Shown in pieces: positions 60,774-64,000 of a DNA stretch of 64,000 nucleotides (the first letter of the stretch is position 1; each line of letters begins with the position of its first letter). Origin of the DNA: DATFVA01 sp963745945 (GTDB taxonomy: Bacteria > Bacteroidota > Ignavibacteria > Ignavibacteriales > Ignavibacteriaceae); the NCBI GenBank assembly GCA_963745945.1, contig CAVUZG010000005.1, positions 62,001-126,000 of the forward strand, given 5' to 3'. The notes below the pieces were generated by a model. It had not been told where the DNA came from. It searched no databases and saw only the letters and a program-made list of their open reading frames with translations. Made by a program: the position numbers and the translations under genes.

Positions 60774-60793
60774 TATCATAATTATGATATAAT
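60774..60793 (+). promoter_or_regulatory. Palindromic operator and -10 box of the second toxin-antitoxin pair
   Basis: The 16-bp palindrome TATCATAATTATGATA (60774-60789) overlaps the -10 box TATAAT (60788-60793), 24 bases before the ATG. It is identical to the copy at 20081. Confidence 0.6.
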
Positions 60794-60817
60794 TTTGACA
60801 TAAACAAAGGAGTTAAA

Positions 60818-61090
60818 ATGCCAATAATAAAGCCAATATCTGATCTAAGAAACAAATCAAATGAGATTTCTGAATTAGCACATAATTCTAACGAGCCAAT
60901 ATTCATCACAAAAAATGGCGAAGGAGATTTAGTAGTTATGTCAATATCTCATTATTCAATGATGCAATTAAAACTTGATTTACTCGGAAAATTATCTGTT
61001 GCACAAAACCAAAAAGCCGATGGCGATAAAGGGCGAACATTAAAACAAGTTATGACCAATATTAGGGCCACAATAAATGCCAGCAGATAA
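60818..61090 (+). CDS. Type II antitoxin, Phd/YefM family (copy 2)
   Basis: A 90-residue antitoxin, 87 of 90 residues identical to the protein at 20125. It has the same N-terminal Phd/YefM fold (PIIKPISDLRNKSNEISELA, FITKNGEGDLVVMSIS). It overlaps the toxin start by 14 bases and has an AAAGGAG ribosome site. It forms a complete cassette with the toxin, flanked by attC-like sites whose ends (GTTATATTGC 60743-60752 and GCAATATAAC 61394-61403) are perfect inverted repeats. It runs opposite to neighbouring cassette genes, with its own promoter. Confidence 0.92.
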   Translation: MPIIKPISDLRNKSNEISELAHNSNEPIFITKNGEGDLVVMSISHYSMMQLKLDLLGKLSVAQNQKADGDKGRTLKQVMTNIRATINASR

Positions 61091-61385
61091 ATTTCAAATT
61101 CGACTTCTCAGAATTGCGGAAGAAGATTTTACAGAAATCATAAAGTTTGTTGCAGGTGATAATCCGATTGCCGCTGAAACAATCGCAACCAAAATAGAAA
61201 AGAACTTAGAGCTTCTTTCTAATAATCCTCAACTGGGCAGAATACCCAGAGATGAAGAAATCAAAAATCTTGGATATAGGTACCTAATTGTTCAAAATTA
61301 CATCATTTTTTACACAATTGAAGAAAGAACAATTCTGATTCATAGAATCTTACACGGTGCCAGGAATTTCAAATCACTACTTTAG
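61077..61385 (+). CDS. Type II toxin, ParE/RelE family (copy 2)
   Basis: A 102-residue ParE/RelE-fold toxin, about 85% identical to the protein at 20384. Key blocks are 'LRIAEEDFTEIIKFVAGDNPIAAETIATKIEKNLELL', 'LGRIPRDEE' and 'YRYLIVQNYIIFYTIEERTILIHRILHGARNFKSLL'. The stop lies 8 bases before the GCAATATAAC end of the cassette. The role is inhibition of growth until neutralised by its antitoxin. Whether the two antitoxins cross-protect is unknown, but they are nearly identical and probably do. Confidence 0.92.
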   Translation: MPADKFQIRLLRIAEEDFTEIIKFVAGDNPIAAETIATKIEKNLELLSNNPQLGRIPRDEEIKNLGYRYLIVQNYIIFYTIEERTILIHRILHGARNFKSLL

Positions 61386-61396
61386 CACTTCGAGCA

Positions 61397-61619
61397 ATAT
61401 AACGGAGTTGCGGCTAAAGCGCCGCCCAACAAATCCACGCCACCTTAGCCACAAACGCCAATAATTTTACAAATTGTATTTAACTTTCATCGTAAATACA
61501 ATTTGTGATAATGTTATTTAGAACTAATCCCTTAAATAAAAATTTGAACGAAAATCATAAACTTACAATATTAAAAACACTGCATCGATTATGCGGTCGC
61601 TTTGAGTTGCAGGTTAGGC
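61397..61619 (-). other. attC-like site between propeller-lipoprotein and TA cassettes
   Basis: On the minus strand it opens GCCTAACCTGCAACTCAAAG and CGACCGC and closes GCTTTAGCCGCAACTCC then GTTATAT (complement of ATATAAC, 61397-61403). The right core GTTAGGC (61613-61619) matches the consensus GTTRRRY perfectly. The length is 223 bp. The interior carries GCCAATAATTTTACAAATTG, like the AT-rich centre of the other sites. Confidence 0.75.
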
Positions 61620-61622
61620 AAT

Positions 61623-62708
61623 TTATTTTAGTAAAATAGATGAAACAAATCCTTGAACACCGGTACCAATATTTTGAATGCTCGTTCCATCCCATTTAAA
61701 AATACCGTTCACAGTTTTTCCATTAACAGTGGTAAATAAGCCTCCGACATACAAAAAGTCGCCAGATGTATATAAGCTATTTGGCCAATTATCAAATGAG
61801 AACTTATTAAAATCCCAATCACTTCCGGTCCAAATTGCACAATATGGCAAATCATTTGAACCATTTGATTGACCCGCTAAATGGAGTTCATTTTTATACA
61901 CTGTCGCCACATATATTCTGTTTGAAATGGCAGTACTATCGACCGATTGCCAAATACTGTTATTCCATTTTGTAATATTAGTAACCGTCACATTGCCACA
62001 TTTACTAAAATTGCCAGTAGCGTATAACTCATTATTGAAAACCGTAAGTGTCATTATATAAGAACCGGAATTAACCCCGCTTCCTACCGTATCCCAATTT
62101 ACCCCATTCCATTTAGCGATATTATTTGCATTAAAATTTCCCGAATAGTTTATAGTAAACCAGCCGCCTGCATAAAGTTCATCATTATAAACACAAAGTG
62201 TATATACTTCATCTGAAAGTCCTTCACCAACTGAGGACCAATTTGTTCCATTCCATTTTGCAATATTATCAGCTTTAATGCCACCAGAGCTTGAAAACCA
62301 ACCGCCAGCATAAAGTTCATCTTTATAAACTTTAAGACTAGTTACTCTACCATTAATTCCACCACCAACTGATGACCATTCTTTCCCATCCCACTTTGCA
62401 ATATTTTTAGCTTCCTTCCCTCCAGCTGAATCAATGAATCCACCAACATACAATTCATTATTATAGAAGGCCATACATTCCACATCTACATTTTGCCCCG
62501 ATATTCCGGTACTAAGTGCACTCCACTTACTTTCATTCCAAACAGCAATATTTTTTATAGATTGATTGCCTGGTATGGTAAATCTACCACCAATGAAAAG
62601 TGAATCTGAAGGGGATGTGGTGTTCCCATCAATTATTTCAGTTGGAGCTTCTGATTTGCATCCGTAGAATATTATTGAAACTAAAAAAAGTAAATTTAAT
62701 ATTTTCAT
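61623..62708 (-). CDS. Beta-propeller lipoprotein (cassette gene)
   Basis: A 361-residue lipoprotein: signal peptide MKILNLLFLVSIIFYGC with Cys17, then seven or eight repeats of the form 'NxIAKWNGTNWSSVGEGLSDEVYTLCVYNDELYAGGWF'. These build a propeller resembling delta-60 or kelch-type repeats; no catalytic residues can be seen. The ribosome site is GGGGAG. It fills one cassette whose ends GTTAGGCAA (61613) and TTGCCTAAC (62736) are perfect 9-bp inverted repeats. The stop is 3 bases from the attC. A surface binding role is likely; the partner is unknown. Confidence 0.75.
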   Translation of the reverse strand: MKILNLLFLVSIIFYGCKSEAPTEIIDGNTTSPSDSLFIGGRFTIPGNQSIKNIAVWNESKWSALSTGISGQNVDVECMAFYNNELYVGGFIDSAGGKEAKNIAKWDGKEWSSVGGGINGRVTSLKVYKDELYAGGWFSSSGGIKADNIAKWNGTNWSSVGEGLSDEVYTLCVYNDELYAGGWFTINYSGNFNANNIAKWNGVNWDTVGSGVNSGSYIMTLTVFNNELYATGNFSKCGNVTVTNITKWNNSIWQSVDSTAISNRIYVATVYKNELHLAGQSNGSNDLPYCAIWTGSDWDFNKFSFDNWPNSLYTSGDFLYVGGLFTTVNGKTVNGIFKWDGTSIQNIGTGVQGFVSSILLK

Positions 62709-62729
62709 AAATTACTCCCCATATTAGTT

Positions 62730-62921
62730 GCCTAACGGCGTTGCCGATAAGCGGCGCCCCAGAACAGGAATGCCGAAAAATACCAACAAAAACTTTTTAT
62801 TTATTAAAAATTTATTTAACAGAACAACTTTGAACAAGAAACTTTACACGGAAAAACAAAACCATTAATTATGAAAATGCCAAATGCGAAAACGGCGTCC
62901 GCCTTGATTGGCTGGTTATAT
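62730..62921 (-). other. attC-like site between OLD nuclease and propeller cassettes
   Basis: On the minus strand it opens ATATAACCAGCCAATCAAGG CGGACGCC (complement of GTTATAT, 62915-62921) and closes GGCGCCGCTTATCGGCAACG then GTTAGGC (complement of GCCTAAC, 62730-62736). The left core is a perfect RYYYAAC. The length is 192 bp. The asymmetric L-box pairing (CAAGGCGGACGCC versus CGCTTATC) is the basis for assigning the minus orientation. Confidence 0.8.
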
Positions 62922-62927
62922 GCGACA

Positions 62928-64000
62928 TTATATTGTTAAACAACTTCTTTCCCAATTTACGGTAATAGCTTTTTCAAGTATTATTTTTATACTTGGTGGA
63001 ACAAATACAGGAGTTTGTTTAGTTAATTTTCGAGCAATAAACCGTGCAATTAATGGTTTGCCTACGTCTCTTCCTAAATCATTTCGAGCATCTGATAATA
63101 AGTTGGCGTAATTAGGAATTTCGGATTCAAGATCTGTCTCCCATTTTGACGGGAAACAAGCTATTTTATTATTTGCCGTAATCGTTATTGGCACTGCTGT
63201 ATTTTCATTAACCATTGCTAATAGTTCTCTGGATTTGGCAATGATTGATGCCTCTTGATTATCCTTGTCGTAGTCGATTAACATATAGCAAGGTATACCC
63301 AACTCATTGAAAACTCTGAATAATCTATCCATTGAACATTTACCACCAGAATCAACAATGCTGATATTCAACAGATCAAGATTAATTCCCAACGCTTCAG
63401 CATAAATTGGAAGACTATACTGCTCAGTAGCCCCCTCTACAAGAATTATTTTATTAGCAAAAAATCCTTCACTACGAGTTGGGTGATAAGCATTTGAATA
63501 TAATTCTCGAATACCATTAGCTGTTATGTTACCGCGTAAGTTAGTATGTCTGTTCTCAAGATCACTAATTAAACTTGTGACTGGAAGTTGCCATTTTTTC
63601 GTTTCAACATATTTCTTATTGCCAACTGTAGTTTTTTTTGCTTCAAGACGAATAATCTCATCAAAATTAGCCACATCCAAAAGTAATGATGAATGTGTTG
63701 CAAAAAAGACTTGGTCAATTCCACTTGAAATATCTTGGAATACTTTCCTAATATTTCTTTGTGCTTGGGGATGCATATAAATTTCTGGTTCTTCAATAGC
63801 AAAGATTGTGCTTTTAATTCTCTGATTATCCCGTGCAGTGAATAATTCGGAATAGAGGCGAAGGATAGAAAAAATGACGGCTCTTTGTAAACCGTGACCT
63901 TTGTTCTGAGCAATGTTTCTAAAACCATCGTCAATGAATATTTTTGGTGTAGACAATAATACATCCATTTTAGGGGTTTCAAATTCTATCTCTAAATCAG
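62928..64000 (-). CDS. OLD-family ATP-dependent nuclease (partial, 5' end beyond window)
   Basis: The frame is open to the window edge, past the ATG at 63968, so the N-terminal ATPase half with Walker A is not visible. What is seen is the end of the ABC-type ATPase domain (IFAIEEPEIYMHPQAQRNIRKVFQDI with Walker B and the D-loop, QVFFATHSSLLLDVANFDEIIRL) followed by a TOPRIM nuclease domain (FANKIILVEGATEQYSLPIYAEALGI with the catalytic glutamate, and SIVDSGGK...YMLIDYDKD). OLD-type proteins such as GajA of Gabija and class 1 OLD nucleases act in phage defence and DNA repair. The stop is 6 bases from the attC-like site, so it is a cassette. No GajB is seen downstream. Confidence 0.85.
   Translation of the reverse strand, partial: DLEIEFETPKMDVLLSTPKIFIDDGFRNIAQNKGHGLQRAVIFSILRLYSELFTARDNQRIKSTIFAIEEPEIYMHPQAQRNIRKVFQDISSGIDQVFFATHSSLLLDVANFDEIIRLEAKKTTVGNKKYVETKKWQLPVTSLISDLENRHTNLRGNITANGIRELYSNAYHPTRSEGFFANKIILVEGATEQYSLPIYAEALGINLDLLNISIVDSGGKCSMDRLFRVFNELGIPCYMLIDYDKDNQEASIIAKSRELLAMVNENTAVPITITANNKIACFPSKWETDLESEIPNYANLLSDARNDLGRDVGKPLIARFIARKLTKQTPVFVPPSIKIILEKAITVNWERSCLTI

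Noticed and set aside
1..64000. CRISPR arrays and tRNA or rRNA genes
   Set aside because: No regularly spaced direct repeats of 24-40 bases and no cloverleaf or rRNA-like sequence were seen by eye on either strand; short degenerate tRNAs could be missed without a scan.

Overview
The window looks like a chromosome segment of a Gram-negative, AT-rich bacterium of the Bacteroidota/Chlorobiota/Ignavibacteriota assemblage, most likely an Ignavibacteria-type organism. The evidence is two secreted proteins ending in type IX secretion sorting domains (YPNPFNP motif at 33.6 and 36.9 kb), a TonB-dependent receptor paired with a DUF4249 lipoprotein, many sortilin/BNR and FG-GAP propeller proteins, and LPS genes (heptosyltransferase, Kdo transferase). 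TGA is a normal stop codon. The groES promoter is a textbook -35/-10 pair, so sigma70-like promoters are used.

Layout. 0-6 kb: tail of an ABC exporter, fbp, LPS core genes waaF-like and waaA (overlapping), then DinB, isoaspartyl peptidase and Nudix genes. 6-11 kb: a minus-strand run with a methyltransferase, a VOC remnant, a SugE/Gdx guanidinium exporter, an AHSA1-like protein, a diadenylate cyclase fused to YbbR (frameshifted), and kynurenine-pathway genes kynA and kynU (kynU frameshifted). 11.4-15.8 kb: TonB receptor (frameshifted), DUF4249 partner and two paralogous lipoproteins, each with its own terminator. 16-20 kb: a 2,3-diphosphoglycerate synthetase-like P-loop enzyme, a UbiA prenyltransferase, and a PEP-mutase-family lyase. 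22.5-29.5 kb: an unusual TPR plus triple CbxX-type AAA+ protein and a large sortilin-like secreted protein. 29.6-33.6 kb: a candidate structured RNA, groEL-groES under CIRCE control, a CPBP protease and pdxJ. 33.6-42.8 kb: secreted T9SS cargo and a propeller-sensor histidine kinase with a NarL-type regulator. 43-54 kb: ADP-forming acyl-CoA synthetase, LD-carboxypeptidase, RCK potassium channel, priA and a GH92 mannosidase. 54-56.5 kb: DUF4256 and an N5-(carboxyethyl)ornithine synthase-like gene broken by one in-frame TGA.

The most interesting content is two stretches (about 20.0-22.4 kb and 56.8 kb to the window end) that read as integron gene-cassette arrays without a visible integrase. Single small genes are separated by imperfect-palindrome sites with 7-bp RYYYAAC / GTTRRRY-like ends and L-box-like inner repeats. 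Two cassettes have perfect 9-10 bp inverted ends (GTTATATTGC...GCAATATAAC at 60743/61403; GTTAGGCAA...TTGCCTAAC at 61613/62736). A Phd/YefM-ParE toxin-antitoxin cassette occurs in both arrays, about 40.7 kb apart, and the similarity of the copies stops at these sites. L-box asymmetry suggests the attC sites read on the minus strand, as do most cassette genes; the toxin-antitoxin modules run the other way with their own promoters. Cassette cargo includes a VOC protein, secreted small proteins, a PNPOx-like protein, a SpoIIE-type phosphatase, a propeller lipoprotein and an OLD-type nuclease.

Several genes are interrupted by single-base changes (cdaA, kynU, TonB receptor, ceo-like, one cassette gene). 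Some may be assembly errors.
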